Assembly (NCBI GenBank): GCA_000469685.2
Contig: LS997566.1
Location: 30,995,496 to 31,059,495, forward strand
Length of the DNA stretch: 64,000 bases
Source of the DNA: Haemonchus contortus
Lineage: Eukaryota > Nematoda > Chromadorea > Rhabditida > Trichostrongylidae
Reading direction: 5' to 3'
The notes beneath the pieces were generated by a model that was not told where the DNA came from, ran no database searches, and worked only from the letters and a program-made list of their open reading frames with translations. Positions 46,776-58,557 of this stretch are shown here, piece after piece (positions within the stretch are counted from its first letter, which is position 1; every line of letters starts with the position of its first letter). Both the position numbers and the translations under genes were made by a program.

Positions 46776-47178
46776 CTTGATAAAAGCAGGAACAAAGTCG
46801 ACATTTGAGCCTGGTAGCCGTACATGGGCTGATCGCCACTCGTACATCGTAACACATTCAGAAGAATACCTAAAATAAGTTGTTGCAGAAGCAGATGGGA
46901 AGTGCCCAGCGCTGATGAATTCCCCGAGTTTGCGCCATGCATACTTCATATGATTATAATCAAAAGGCAGTTCCATGTATGAGGAATTATCAAAGAAGCT
47001 AAAGGAAACCTGTGAAGCTAAAGGCATGACGCTTTCTTGAAGAGTATCGAATCAACGTACGTGAAGGTATCAATCCCATGACATGAGGGTCTGTGATGGC
47101 CGTTAGTGCACTCAACGAATGTCGCCTCAAAATTGTGTTCTGAGTCCTGTTGAACTTCAACGTAACTTCCATTGCCCA
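46776..47178 (-). CDS. Two exons of an unidentified minus-strand gene
   Basis: Exon 47061-47178 follows a ttttacag acceptor (GNGSYVEVQQDSEHNFEATF, then VECTNGHHRPSCHGIDTF) and ends at ac|gtacgt. Exon 46776-46998 follows tttcctttag and continues in phase (FFDNSSYMELPFDYNHMKYA, then WRKLGEFISAGHFPSASATT, YEWRSAHVRLPGSNVDFVP), ending aag|gtgatt. The intron is 62 bp. Composition and phase agreement argue for real coding. The paired cysteines suggest an extracellular protein, which is only a guess. Upstream and downstream exons were not found; open minus frames at 48601-48723 and 49325-49500 are candidates. Family unknown. Confidence 0.5.
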
Positions 47179-48329
47179 CTGTAAAATTCGAAATATGTGA
47201 AAAAAGTGGCATTGTGCAATCCTATTATATAATAATATTTTGATCGGGGATGCGGCGACGACTTTCGGTGGCCTCTTCTATCTTCCTAGAAACATATATA
47301 ATAGCTCCCAGTTAATTGAGTACATGGGGATAGACGGTCTGATTGGCGGAGCTGCCTCGATTCAAGGTTTGATCTAAGGACAATGCGGGTGGGCAGTTGG
47401 ATGGCGTGCACCTATTGACAATTCATCAGCTTACCCTAGCTGAAGGAGTAAGTGAATGAAATCTTTTAATCAACAGTTGGCTTTACCGTTGTTTTATTTT
47501 ATTTACCTCAGTTTGACAACAATCAACCGTCAGACTTCCCCTAAGCACCCTTCTGAAAAGCTTTGAGGCAGACCTTCAAAGTAGCCAGCAGCAGTATAAG
47601 GGGCCAACTCAATTCAAACGAATTTATGGGGAATGGGCTTTTCCGAGTATTCAGGAAAAACCTCTATCTTTAGAATTGAAAAAGCACTTACTGTGGCCGA
47701 AATCTGGTCGATGTCGTTTCATAATGGTCACTGGACAGACGTGCTCTGCTTCCGGAACTGGGAGATCTAACGATTTTTTCTGAAACGCCAGCCTTGTTCC
47801 TCGGAACATTACTACATCTTCGTAAATCAGAGAGTCTTTTCAGGATATTATAATGAATAATATATCTTTATGTCTATACTTGCAAAACTACTCAGGGATC
47901 ACTTTGATGACAGAATAAACGTTGACCAGGATTTTTCTACAAACCTGCATAATTGGGCGGAATTCATCGTCGTCTTGAATATCGTACTCAGGCTCCATGG
48001 GCAATCCTTTAATGAAAGAAATTCCAGTGATATTGACCCGAGTTCTAATCTCTTTGAAAATCAAAATTGGAGTGAAACTAGTACGGATCGGTTGCCTTTT
48101 TCAATGAGCGTTTTACTTGGCTCAGTTTTTTCTTGCTTAGGGTATTGCTCTGTTTGACTGAAAGTCAGACGAAGTCACAGTAGACCTTAGAGAACCTGAA
48201 CTAAGCTCATTTCTCCCTACAGTTTGGGAAACAGTATGCGTCGCTAGATTGCACTTATTGGGGGAGCGTTGGAATGACTAGAAATTTCCGTCTTACAATT
48301 AGTAAACGTAGCCATTTCGCCATATGTAA
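47179..48329. other. No supported gene
   Basis: AT-rich DNA, probably intron or intergenic relative to the minus-strand exons. Nothing recognised. Confidence 0.35.
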
Positions 48330-48570
48330 TAAGGGGTGATGTGGAGGCTCATGACGCTCACAATTCCACACATGGTTCAGGGACCAAATCCCTAATTGTT
48401 ACGATACCAGACCAACTGAGCCTTCCACTCCACCCCTGGGTCGTCAATTGGTACCAGAAAAAGCACCTTCTTGATGGCCACCGTTACTCATTCTCTGAGC
48501 CACGTACGCATTGGAACGCCACTGCGATTTCAAATGGATGTCAAATGTGGGGCGTGAGTGCAGGAAACTC
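48330..48570 (+). repeat. SINE-like repeat, copy 3
   Basis: Landmarks ggtgatgtggaggctca, catggttcaggg, ggaccaaatcc (B box, decayed, about 48381-48391), gagccttccactccac, gggtcgtcaattggtaccag and aaagcacc, then a shortened tail. Confidence 0.65.
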
Positions 48571-48600
48571 GGCATCCTGTCACCATGGCTCCAGTTAGTG

Positions 48601-48723
48601 GCAGTAGTTCAGGTTTGGGGGTGTATTGGTAGTTGAAGGCATGAGGGCTAACAGTGCTGTCGCCCACAGTTTCATCGACATCCAGGCGACAGCCCTCTAT
48701 TCGATATTCGATGTCTGCGTCTG
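48601..48723 (-). CDS. Possible minus-strand exon beside SINE copy 3
   Basis: After a gataacag acceptor the minus strand reads DADIEYRIEGCRLDVDETVG, then DSTVSPHAFNYQYTPKPELL. This is protein-like and on the same strand as the exons at 46776-47178. The exon's 3' border is unclear because it runs towards the SINE-like copy. Possible exon of the same gene, not proven. Confidence 0.28.
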
Positions 48724-49429
48724 TTATCAAAACAGAGAGTAAAACTTCAAAATGACGTTTTACTCCCTATTTTAGTTCAGGAAATTTTCAGGTTGTCATT
48801 TTAGTCGACTGACGTATAATTCAATCTCCTCTTCCGTGCTATTCGGAAAGGTAACGACGCTTCAAATGTCTTTTTCTCAGGAAGAGGGCATCCCACTACT
48901 GAAGATAATGGCTTTCCGACATTCTCGTGTCCTTCTAGATGTCACCTCCGCTGTCTAGGTTACTGTCTACGTTCACGTGGATTACACATGTTGATATGAC
49001 AACGCCCTTTTTAGCAAATACATAAAAAGATATGATTAACTTACGGTAAGCCATTGACAGTAAGAAGAAACGCTTTATGGAAATGACGATGAAAATCCCC
49101 AATAATTCACGTGGGTACATCTGTAATGAAGATCATTTTATACTTGTTGATTGTGGCTAAAGCGCAGTAAGTACGAAATTCACCAAGTGACGGAAATACT
49201 GTAAAACGAAGCGTATCGTGGACGAATGACGGAAGACGAAGACGAAGATGATTTACTAGTAAACAGAATGTAAGTTGTGAATACCTCTGTGAATTGTGAA
49301 AGTATGACAACGGCATGTGACCTTCAAGATGGACTATCAGGCTGTCTCGATTCTTACGACTAGTGTTACATGTAAGTTGACGATTATTTTGAGGTACCCT
49401 CTTGAAAAGTGTTACTATCAGTTGGGAAT
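48724..49429. other. No supported gene
   Basis: A minus-strand open frame at 49107-49517 (SLIVHLEGHMPLSYFHNSQ) may hold an exon ending at ag|gtattc, but I could not link it. Confidence 0.3.
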
Positions 49430-49880
49430 AGTTCATCGGTAATGATGAAAGTGAGAGAACTCGCCAAATCTGAGAAAAAATATGGCTCCCGAAAAAAAGG
49501 GAAAATGGAGGTTGCACGAGATTAGCATGACAGAAATGACATGGAACGGGTATTCGGACGAGACTTCAGTTATTGCAATTGCACAAAGAGCTGACTACAT
49601 CAAGCCAGAGCTGTACAGAACTGCCTTTCACTATCACTATGGGTTATGACGAGTTGTTTAAACTCCCTACTGGGGTTCCCTTGTGAACGGTGCAGCCTCT
49701 ACATTGCCAGTGAAAATCGTCCAAGAATACACTCGAATAATCTTTGAGCCTTCATAACTAAGCCGTTTTCCGACCTGACAGCGCTACATACAGTATAAGA
49801 AGGGACCACAGAATTGTCCTGGCGGGATATCTCATGAGCCATTTTTATCATGAACTGTGCCTATAATGTTCCACTTTTGA
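49430..49880 (+). repeat. Dispersed repeat family copy
   Basis: Ordered similarity to 22860-23330: gcacgagattagcatgaca, tattcggacgagacttcagtt, tgcaattgcacaaag, atgggttatgacgagttgtt and ggcgggatatctcatgagcc. No intact frame. Confidence 0.6.
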
Positions 49881-51167
49881 AGCATAGATCAGTGAGCCAG
49901 TTGACGGGACTTTTACCTCAGCCCGATGGCCCTGAGGAGTGAGGGGATGGAAAGGCGTGATGGAGGTATAGCTCTCTTCAAATCACAAACTGCTTAATAT
50001 CATACGTGCGAGGTAAAGAAAAAGGGAAATGACAGTAACGTACAACGATTTCCAGTAATAATCTACTCAAACATCAGCCTAAATATGGAAAGAGTTTTGA
50101 ACAGATATCATAGGAAGGTCGACAAAAGGTAAAAAACGGAGAGGTGACTTACTGTGGGTTGAATAAGAAGAATGTATGGTCAGGGAGAATCCCTAACTGG
50201 TAAAAAGCAGGATGTGGACAATCAAGTCCGCTTTAAACTGAGTGGAGGGCCATGGTATTTTTTCAGTGTGCCATTAATGTTTTGGTGGTTGTCTAGGAGC
50301 CCACGCAGCTCATACTTGATGTATTAGTGTTTTATCAATTTTCATTCAACCTCGTGCAATGCTGACCACTATGAGTTTCCTACGTCTTTTAGGGCCTGTT
50401 CCGACAGAGAGATTTCCCGTACCTAACGGAGATAACTTGCAAAACTTGCATGTTGTGGGCCAGATGCCATCGATAGATGTAAGCGATCAACGGTTAGAAA
50501 CTTGGCAAGCTCTAAGGCCCAAGGACAAAGAGTCCTGGCACGATTACGATGGCCCACTGTTACTGCCAAAGGAACGGGCGGAGACGAGGTGTCAAAGAAG
50601 AGCATCTTAAGTTCCCCTACTAAAAACAGCTTATTCTAGAGCTCGCGCCAGTTACAGTTCTGATGACAAGGATTACCGAACTTCCATGCAAGGGTCTGCC
50701 GATACGAATCTTTCAATGAAAAAGGATTTGTGGTAGGGTCATTCCAAGTCGATGCTGAATAGCAGTTCGGTCCCATTGGTGCTATGAAGATTTCTCTATT
50801 ATGAGGGCAGTCTGCATGTCTAAGCTTCTGCTTTTGAAGAAGTGGGCTGTGAGGCATCCAATATGGGCAGGGTTCAAGGGTTTTCACTCGAAAAAATAAA
50901 GCTGATAGTCCTGGGTTTCACAGTCCCTATTGTTTTCTCAAGTAATCGATCGAGAGTGCACTGAAATGGCTCGCATCGTTAATCTTCTCTAAAACATATT
51001 GGGATAAAAAGTTTTACTTGCTCCTTTGCAGTGTACCCTGAAACGATGTTGCCCTCAATGAAACTTCCACCTTCTATAAATGTTCTTACGAATTTCACGG
51101 AGTAGTTTTTGGAGCAACTTTCATCTATTGGTCGCATTCGTCATCGCGATATTGAAGAAATAGGCAT
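49881..51167. other. No supported gene
   Basis: Small frames on both strands near 50359-50887 have no splice context or family match. Confidence 0.4.
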
Positions 51168-51396
51168 CTTTCATAGTCCACGATTTTGCGAGCGAGCAGT
51201 CGCGTCGCGGACCCTTTTCGCGAGCGACTGGTCGCTCGACTGATCGCGCCACCGGTCGCTCGATCGTCGAGGAGGCCGCGCTAGTTATGAGTGCCTCTGT
51301 AGACGGTCCCGAGCAGAACGCGCGATCAGTCGAGCAACCAGTCGCTCGCGAGATGGGTCCACGACCAGTCGCGCTACTGGTCGTAGACTATGAAAG
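51168..51396. mobile_element. Foldback MITE built of repeated gcgactggtcgctcg units
   Basis: About 229 bp. It begins ctttcatagtc and ends gactatgaaag. The arms pair through cgcgagcgactggtcgctcg / cgagcaaccagtcgctcgcg and contain several copies of a gcgac-tggtcgctcga unit, giving a GC-rich block in AT-rich DNA. No ORF. Confidence 0.75.
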
Positions 51397-51949
51397 CAGC
51401 CATACTGGGCAAGCTTTTCGACTCTAGTATTACACCCGTGTCGTTGAACTGAATCGGCATGCTGTTTGAAGCTTACACGAACATCCCTTTTTCACCTACA
51501 CGCTTACTGGCAATTCTGTTGCTCTCGCGTCTAATAAATAGAGTTGTCATACGGAGAACTCATTGCGTCAAGAACTGCTATAACAGATCACCACAGGGTC
51601 GGAAATTCGTATCATCATACTTTGAAATGGCTCATTTCTTCATTTTGCAGGTTTTTTTCCTGTCGCCTCTGAAATAATGACTCCTGGGTTCGTACTCGTC
51701 ATTTCCGTTTTAAACTAATTGAAAACACCCACAAAATTAGGTAATTTTACCTAAACGTTAACATCTAGAGAGAGAGTGCGAGAGAGAGAACATAAAAGCT
51801 GACATATTAAATCAAACACTGGCGAATATTTGTGACAAATTGGTGAAGTGGCATAACCTCAGCAAATTCTATGATAACGAGCAAGACTATGAAAGTCGTT
51901 CTTAAGCAAAGTAGGCCTCACATTGCTTTCGCGATATGATAACATTACT
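51397..51949. other. No supported gene
   Basis: An (AG)n-like tract lies at 51768-51790. Nothing else recognised. Confidence 0.4.
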
Positions 51950-52170
51950 GAGGTGGTGTACTACCAAATGACGCACTGTCGCTTACATGGTTCAGAGATT
52001 GAACCCTGGATTTTTACTTGTTCGAGGCAACCAACCCTTCCATTCCTGTGGGAACTGGATCCCGGTAATTAGTACAAGACTTGTCTGGGAGGACAAAAGC
52101 ACTGACCTGGGCATCGGCTGGACACCGCAAATCACTGTATAGGCTACATACATACGCGTTCAAATCGTCC
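51950..52170 (+). repeat. SINE-like repeat, copy 4
   Basis: ggtggtgtactaccaaatgacgca, B box agattgaaccc near 51995-52005, then ggcaaccaacccttccattcc, aagacttgtctgggaggac, aaaagcactgacc and catcggctggacaccgcaaa. Confidence 0.65.
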
Positions 52171-52904
52171 CTTGCTTACGGATAGATGTTGAAAACGGGG
52201 AGCTAGTAGAAAAGGGATTGGTCTAAGGTAGAAAATTTTCAAATTACCCTTACATATATTTTATTCTGGCGATTTGATTCCGGCGAATGGTCGTAAAGTC
52301 ACCTACAGTATTCTGAGCACGTACGATTTTTCTCGCTCATTAGAGGAAGTTTGTCGGGACGGAGACTGATTTAGGAAGGAGAGGATGAGAACAGGATGAA
52401 AAAGCTCAAAAGACATGCCATCCTTGAGACTATTCAGCACAATCTCCTTAATCCTTCCACAAATGCGTAAGCGTAGTTTGCCCTTTGCGGTCGTCCTCCA
52501 GCAAGTACGACATCCCAAGCAAATAGTACCTCCTTTGTCTTGGACTCAACTTCGTCGGCTGATCTTCTAATATTAGCTCTAATGAACCACATATAGACTA
52601 CAGAAGAGGTACAAGTACGAGACAGGAACAGCAGTCTATTTATGGGAAAAGAAAAGTGACTAGGTCATCAGTGGCATTCCTTAAAGCCTTGCACGTCATT
52701 ACTTTTATTTCTTTATTTTACCCAAACAGAATGTACTACGTGCAAAAACGAATGTCCAAGTTTGTTGGGAACATTTACCGAAACTATTTTTATAAGGACT
52801 ATAGAAAACTATAAACTGATGCAAGCGCAGAAGGGAAGTTCCAGGAGTTCCGATCTCCGTCATAAGATGAAGACCAAGGATACCGTCGATTACGAAAAGA
52901 AATC
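52171..52904. other. No supported gene
   Basis: Only short frames. Nothing recognised. Confidence 0.4.
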
Positions 52905-53130
52905 GAAGACCAGATGGGCCGGACACGGTATGCGATATAGTGACGACCGTTGGACCAGGACGGTTACTGACTGGATCCCTCGGGTCTAATTCTCCACGGA
53001 AGCTCTGAACGAAAGGAATGCTGGATTCGTGTCTCTAAAGCGACGACGAGTTACTGGACCACTCTGGCTCGTGACAGGGACGAATGGAGACATTACTGGC
53101 GCCCGCTCGAGGAAAATCGATGATCAACGG
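52905..53130 (+). mobile_element. RTE retrotransposon 3' end
   Basis: The + frame reads KTRWAGHGMRYSDDRWTRTV, then TDWIPRV and a stop. Shifted frames continue with [20 protein letters not shown] sequence and a terminal IDDQRYD. This is the conserved C-terminal block of RTE ORF2. It is 5'-truncated and frameshifted. Confidence 0.8.
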
Positions 53131-53158
53131 TACGACAGGTGATACAGGTAATAGAAAA

Positions 53159-53257
53159 CTGTAATAATTTCAAAGACAGCTACAGTATCTAGATCGCCAC
53201 TTATTAGAAGCTGTAATAATTTCAAAGACAGCTACAGTATCTAGATCGCCACAAATT
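53159..53257 (+). repeat. 52-bp tandem duplication after the RTE end
   Basis: ctgtaataatttcaaagaca and cagtatctagatcgccac occur twice in a row (starts 53159 and 53211). They sit just after the RTE terminus and may be its 3' tail repeat. A tgtatg microsatellite follows at 53370-53395. Confidence 0.75.
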
Positions 53258-53409
53258 AGAAGTATAAAAACGAGAAGTATAAAAAAAGAGTAATTCTCTT
53301 GACTCTGTTCATATGCCTTGAGTTGCGCCAGTGTATTCCACTTCCACTGAGAATCGTAGTGACAATTGGATGTATGTATGTATGTGTATGTATGCGACCT
53401 ATACATTGA

Positions 53410-53575
53410 ACTAACTATGGCCAGCTGATGGCAGTGCTTTTATCCCACAGACGACTTTGATAGTAATTAATAATCTTTGGGGAATGGAAATCTTGCTTGG
53501 CCGAGGCGCGTTCCAATTAAGGATTCGATCTTCGGGTCATGCGTTTGGTAGCCATTTGGTACCATAGCACTCTCT
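53410..53575 (-). repeat. SINE-like repeat, copy 5 (inverted)
   Basis: The reverse complement shows the A-box-side gtggca-like start, a decayed B box (agatcgaatcc), ggccaagcaagatttcc and aaaagcactgcc. It is shorter than copy 1. Confidence 0.55.
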
Positions 53576-54129
53576 TTATTTCCAATCATTGTCGGCTGAA
53601 AAAGGTTTCTAACAACAAGAGAGGAACTCTAATTACAGCTTTGGTAAAGAAGATGATCAAAGGTCAATACAGGTGTTCATTCCGTTTCTCAAGACAGAAA
53701 AGGTTAGAAGAGGTCAGGAAATTTCGGGCAGAAAAGGTCAGAAAAAGGCTGTTCACTATAACTGCCGCATACTTTACTTTTGCGGAACTTCCAGGAACCA
53801 AGCCACAGCCTGTGGTACTGCTAGAAGTACAAGTGTAGATTCAGCAAATTTCGACAGTCTTACAGCCAACAGTGTTCTTTGTTTTGTAGGGCAGCCATTG
53901 CTGATTTATCCCTTTTGGGTTGCGCCGCAAAAATTGTCCGATTAGAATCCAGGATAGGGATCCCATATTCGTGTGATAGTGCGCGAGTTCGCAATTCGGT
54001 ATCATCGCTATTGAAAAGTCCCACTACCCACCTAACCGGGTGACTGAAAAGTGCTCGCGTTTTCTCGACACTGATTACTCCCAAGGTCTGTAGGGCTTCC
54101 TTAATAATTTCTTTTTGATGTTAGGGGAA
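53576..54129. other. No supported gene
   Basis: A + frame at 53539-53838 has no splice partner or family match. Confidence 0.35.
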
Positions 54130-54390
54130 AGGCCAAGGATAAAGTGGTTGACGTCGACCATCATTTCGGTTTTTGGGATGCACCCCCGCATTCGACTTCT
54201 ATTCGGATGTTGGGGAGGTATGAATACGCGAGTGGCCCATTCCACGATTTGCCGTGGCCAGCCGATAACGAGCCAGCGCATTTATACTTCCAGACGAGCT
54301 TGGTAAAAATTAACCGACTCTGACGGGATGGGAGGCTTGGTTGGCCTAGCGAAGTACCGATCCGAAGTTTGATGCGCACGTGATAGTATA
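54130..54390 (-). repeat. SINE-like repeat, copy 6 (inverted)
   Basis: In reverse complement: ggccaaccaagcctcccatcc, ggttaatttttaccaagctcgtct, ggctggccacggcaaat, gaagtcgaatgcgggggtgcatccc. This matches the body of copy 1. Confidence 0.65.
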
Positions 54391-56579
54391 GAGGGTATGA
54401 ATCAAACTAAGACAGGCTATTTCTTACCTTCCGCATATAATGAAGAATTCTATGAGTCAGCGTAGATACCTGAAGGGAGGGGCCTCACTCGGCACGCCAA
54501 CAGTTCTCAGCAACTCTGTAGTTAGGGGTCGAGCGACCTCATGAACCGAGAGCTTGACAGGAACGATGACAGGCGAAGGGATGCTCTATTCTGAAGAATG
54601 AAGTGAAATCTGACAAAGAGGGCGGACTCAGTAACATCATGACATTAAATGACGTGGAAAAAGTTGTGAAGTCCTATCGCCACTGTAAGAAGTATTGTCG
54701 GAAGGTTGTTCCTAAAAATAGTATCCCTGGGCAGTCGAGTCTAATAGAGGTGTCAAGGGCAGCCCTATCCCATCTCAGGCAAAGGAATCCTAAAATCAGG
54801 TTTTCAAAATGTACATAATTCAAGGCAACTTTTCATTCTTCGACCGCTCTTCGTTCTGTTTCTGTAGCCTTCACCCTAATGACTTTGTGAATGATTTTTA
54901 ACTGGGGTAGAATTGTACAGAATGAGCCTCCTTGATGTTTATCCTGCCAGTGATGTTGCCCTATTCAAGAAATCAGAGTGGGAATGCTTACGATCATGGC
55001 CTTTTTAGGGTCCCCAGTGTATTTAAGTTCATTGCAGGAATACTGCCCCACCATGCATTCGTTCACTCCAGCAAAACATTCAACGGGTCCAGATCTCATC
55101 AGAAACTTCTCCACTGGAAGGTCCGCAGGCTTCCATCAGTGGACCCCTGCTACAGTGCGGGTTACCCCTAGGGAGAAGAGGAAGAAGAAGAAGCCGAAGT
55201 TATGAAGATGCACTTGTAAGGGTTCTACAGGAAATGTTTGAAAACTGGAAGTAACAGGAGGCTATGAAGTAGCACGAGACGTCGGGGAGCAGGGACTTGT
55301 AAACGTCATAGGTCTTTTTAGCCGCACGGGTTTCAACCAAAGTAAGCACCACTGAGTTCAGAACTTCTTTGGTTTCACTTTATGTGCGGACAAATTCCCA
55401 TCGCGAGAGGATTCTTAGAATCCTTATATTTGGAGCCTTGGAATTCAAGAACTGTCGAAAGTTATTTCTGACGTCTTTCCTTCTAGAAACGGTACTTCCT
55501 TCATAAAAAGCTCCACTCAGGGGAAAGTCTATAGGAGATATATCTGAAGAACAAGAGAGGGGGATGAATTTGAACTCCCAATTCAAATGGTTATTGGTAC
55601 GTGTTCAGTGGCGTTTTAGGGCGAGAAGATCGGACCTGTTTAGTTGGCTCTAGAGGTTCATCCCTCCCGTTGTTCCATATGAAGTCAATTTTTCACAACA
55701 GTGTTCCGATATTGTCGTCCAACCTGCGTCATAGGTTAGGTAGTGTGTGTGTGACGTCTGCGACAGGCAACCAAACAGTAGCCGGGCTTTTTGAGATGAT
55801 GCCTATGTTTCATGGCCTTTTAGGCCTTGTTTTCGTCTGTACTCTCTACGACATACCCGAAATCATCGAGTGATTTCCCAGATTTCACAACACTGTTAAA
55901 AATTTGGTGCTAGAGTACTTCCACACTTTACCATTCTCCAAAGATGTTTCTAACGGAATACACAGCTAACTTAAGGCTTTTGTCGGGGAAGTAATCGTTC
56001 TAAGTAAGGAATGGTTGTGAAAATTGCGTCTCAGCACTTGCAATTTAAAGCACACTTTCATGAGAACTGTCTTGGACTGAAGTCTTAGCTCCTTTGGGCC
56101 TACCGACCAAGCTTTATCTTTTCCCAAATCATGGAGATGACCCATCCCGGTTCCCTCTGCTCCTCTTGCTCTTCGAACCCTCTTCCTGAACCTGTAGACG
56201 AGTGCTCAGTAAGGACTAACAACATTTCTGAGAAGCGGCTACTTTCTGGGTAAAACTCTCTGACCGAGAGAAACACATTCGGAAGAAAACAGCACCTCTC
56301 TACATTCATCTTGACCAAACTCTATCAAGTTTGAAGACGCACATGCCAGGAGTAGAAAGTCGCTGGTTAACATCACTCTGAAGAAGACCTCATGCTAAAA
56401 AGAGCCACTCTTCACCGTGCGCCTTACCATCACCTCTTCAGGGTGTAATGGTACAAGGATTACATACTCAGGTGGAAGACATCGTGTATTTCCTTCTCCT
56501 GTACGATTTTCAATGGGCTGACTCGTGGCCCGTCGAGCAGGCCGGCAATGGTGACAGCTCTTGACGTCATAGAATTTGG
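54391..56579. other. No supported gene
   Basis: Several open frames (+ 54932-55205, + 55601-55873, minus 56395-56616) look repeat-derived or accidental. No splice-consistent gene model was found. Confidence 0.35.
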
Positions 56580-57029
56580 ATGCTGAAAATTCTGAAACTT
56601 CATCAGAAGGGGACACGAACCATGGATTTTGTTTGCCGGCTCCGTGGGCTATATTCTCACGACTTCCGTGGTCAATCTTTCTTTCAGGAATTGTTAGTTG
56701 GCACCCATGTATTAGAAGAATACCATATAGAATTCACTTTAAAAAAGCCTCCAGACACCGCTTCTAATGTCAGAGTAGGTTCAACTAAGTGTAGATGTAC
56801 AATTCATCCAATTCCAGAACCCATATCCACAAAGCATGAATACGGGCCAGAGCACATGGAAGGTTTATTTCCTGAAATTGGTCAGCAACTGCCTCTTGTT
56901 CTGAGCAGTGATTCACTCTCAACTACTCCCCAACAGACAGTGAAACTGCACTTGAACCTGTTTGCTTGTTGCCCGATTTTTAACTTTACAGCCGATCCTA
57001 TTGCTGAGCAGGGTAGATGGATGAATTAA
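56580..57029 (+). CDS. 149-codon open frame followed by AATAAA, unidentified
   Basis: Longest uninterrupted small ORF of this region apart from transposon frames: FQELLVGTHVLEEYHIEFTL, then KKPPDTASNVRVGSTKCRCT, ISTKHEYGPEHMEGLFPEIG. It ends TAA at 57027 with a canonical AATAAA 15 bases later (57044-57049). That spacing fits a terminal exon or a processed gene. Its start could be the ATG at 56580 or a splice acceptor. No family recognised. Confidence 0.3.
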   Translation: MLKILKLHQKGTRTMDFVCRLRGLYSHDFRGQSFFQELLVGTHVLEEYHIEFTLKKPPDTASNVRVGSTKCRCTIHPIPEPISTKHEYGPEHMEGLFPEIGQQLPLVLSSDSLSTTPQQTVKLHLNLFACCPIFNFTADPIAEQGRWMN

Positions 57030-57289
57030 TAGTTAGAGGGGCAAATAAAGGTTTTTGAAGTTGGCAGCACTCAAGTGATCCCTGCATTTGTTTGACAATC
57101 ACTTTCCGCGGTACCTTATAGTAAGGCACAGCACTTTTGTGAAAATGAATGTCGATAGATACCAAATCAACGACTTGGTACCTCCGGTGTCCAGTTCAGT
57201 GAAGGTACTGCGCCTCTCTACTACATAGCCGGTATAATGAATGAATTGGGATTCCTATAAAAGGAATGCTCAAGCCCATAGTGATTCTA

Positions 57290-58557
57290 CAGGGTGCGCC
57301 ATAAATATGGTAACAACTTTTCGAACGTTCGTATTTTTCTTGTTTGGAGGGTTTCTCCAAATCTGCACCTCCACTTATATTTATGATATATCTCAGACTA
57401 TATATTTACTTTGGTGCTCTCAATTCGTTAGATTTTGAAAAACGGTGGAGCTTCGTAGACATCCACCAGCCGTTCCGTCTTTGCGCGCATTTGGTGAGTC
57501 CCTTTCCGAAATCGCTCCTCGTTTCAATATTTCCCACACTGACAGTCCTTCGAATTGCGATGCGTAGACAGCTCAGCGGCAAACCTCAAGATGGTCGTCC
57601 TGCCTCACAACAACCCTTTTTCCGAATAGAATTGCTCGGGAAGGAGTACGCCGCAAAACCTGCAGAAATGCGAGAAATATGAATGCTAATTTGTTTGTAT
57701 GTTCTACTCCGATGAGAACAGTCTACCGCGAGTGAATACAATTGTATCCAGGTAAGATTTGAAAGCCCTATTAGCTTTTTGACGAGAAGAATTCAGAGAG
57801 AAAAAGCAAATGCCGTACGCTACTTGCGCGCGGCACGCGCTTCGACAAGCCTTTTTTTGATTAAAGTGTGGGCAGCATGAAAGAAATGCTGAGTACCCAT
57901 AATATACATATATTTCACAATTCGAGTGTTTTAGCCACTAAGATGAGTTAGATCGCTTCTCATCGCCATTTTCCCTCCTTGATGATAGTCTTTGCTGAAA
58001 TCTCTAGCAACATAGCGATATCTCAAATTTTGGTCGAAAAAAGTACAAAACTTAATCCAAAACTCTCCAAGAAGGGTCTTCTTGAAAGGTTGCAGCTGAG
58101 GATCAAAAGTGTTTTTAGGGATACAATTGAAAGCTACGACGCACTTCCTCACGAATGGGAAAATGGGAAGATGGGTGGTGAGGAAATGTTCGCGACTTTG
58201 TCTCTGCTTCCAATTCTCCTACGAATTTTCCGGACCACAGCGTGATGGGTAGCTGGATATAGTCCATACTGTAGGGGAAAGCCTGCGCTTCAAAACGCAC
58301 CACTGATGCTGCTCCTGCTGAATCAATGAAAAAGTCCGGGCTAGTGTTTCTCAAGAAACTCTGCGTGCCACCGTCGATGAGTAGCCGAAGCGTCTTCGAG
58401 CTATAATTAGTACAGGAGGCGGCCATATAAGATGACCGTGTGTTGGTTTTGTAGATGTGATGCATAGTAAATAACCCACATGAATTCGCCATGTATCAAG
58501 ATGAGCTGCGCTTTTTGTAGCCCAATTCTTTTGTTACCATATTTATGGCGCACCCTG
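57290..58557 (+). mobile_element. Tc1-like element with 1.27-kb spacing between ends
   Basis: Perfect-looking inverted ends cagggtgcgccataaatatg / catatttatggcgcaccctg with TA on both sides. Little transposase survives: an HTH-like GKPQDGRPASQQP...AEMREI on + near 57560-57680. A minus frame of 125 codons (58115-58492) is open but matches no transposase I know, so the interior may be replaced sequence mobilised between Tc1-type ends. Confidence 0.75.

Noticed and set aside
58115..58492. 125-codon minus ORF as a host gene
   Set aside because: It lies wholly between Tc1-type inverted ends, so it belongs to the element or captured sequence rather than to an independent gene.
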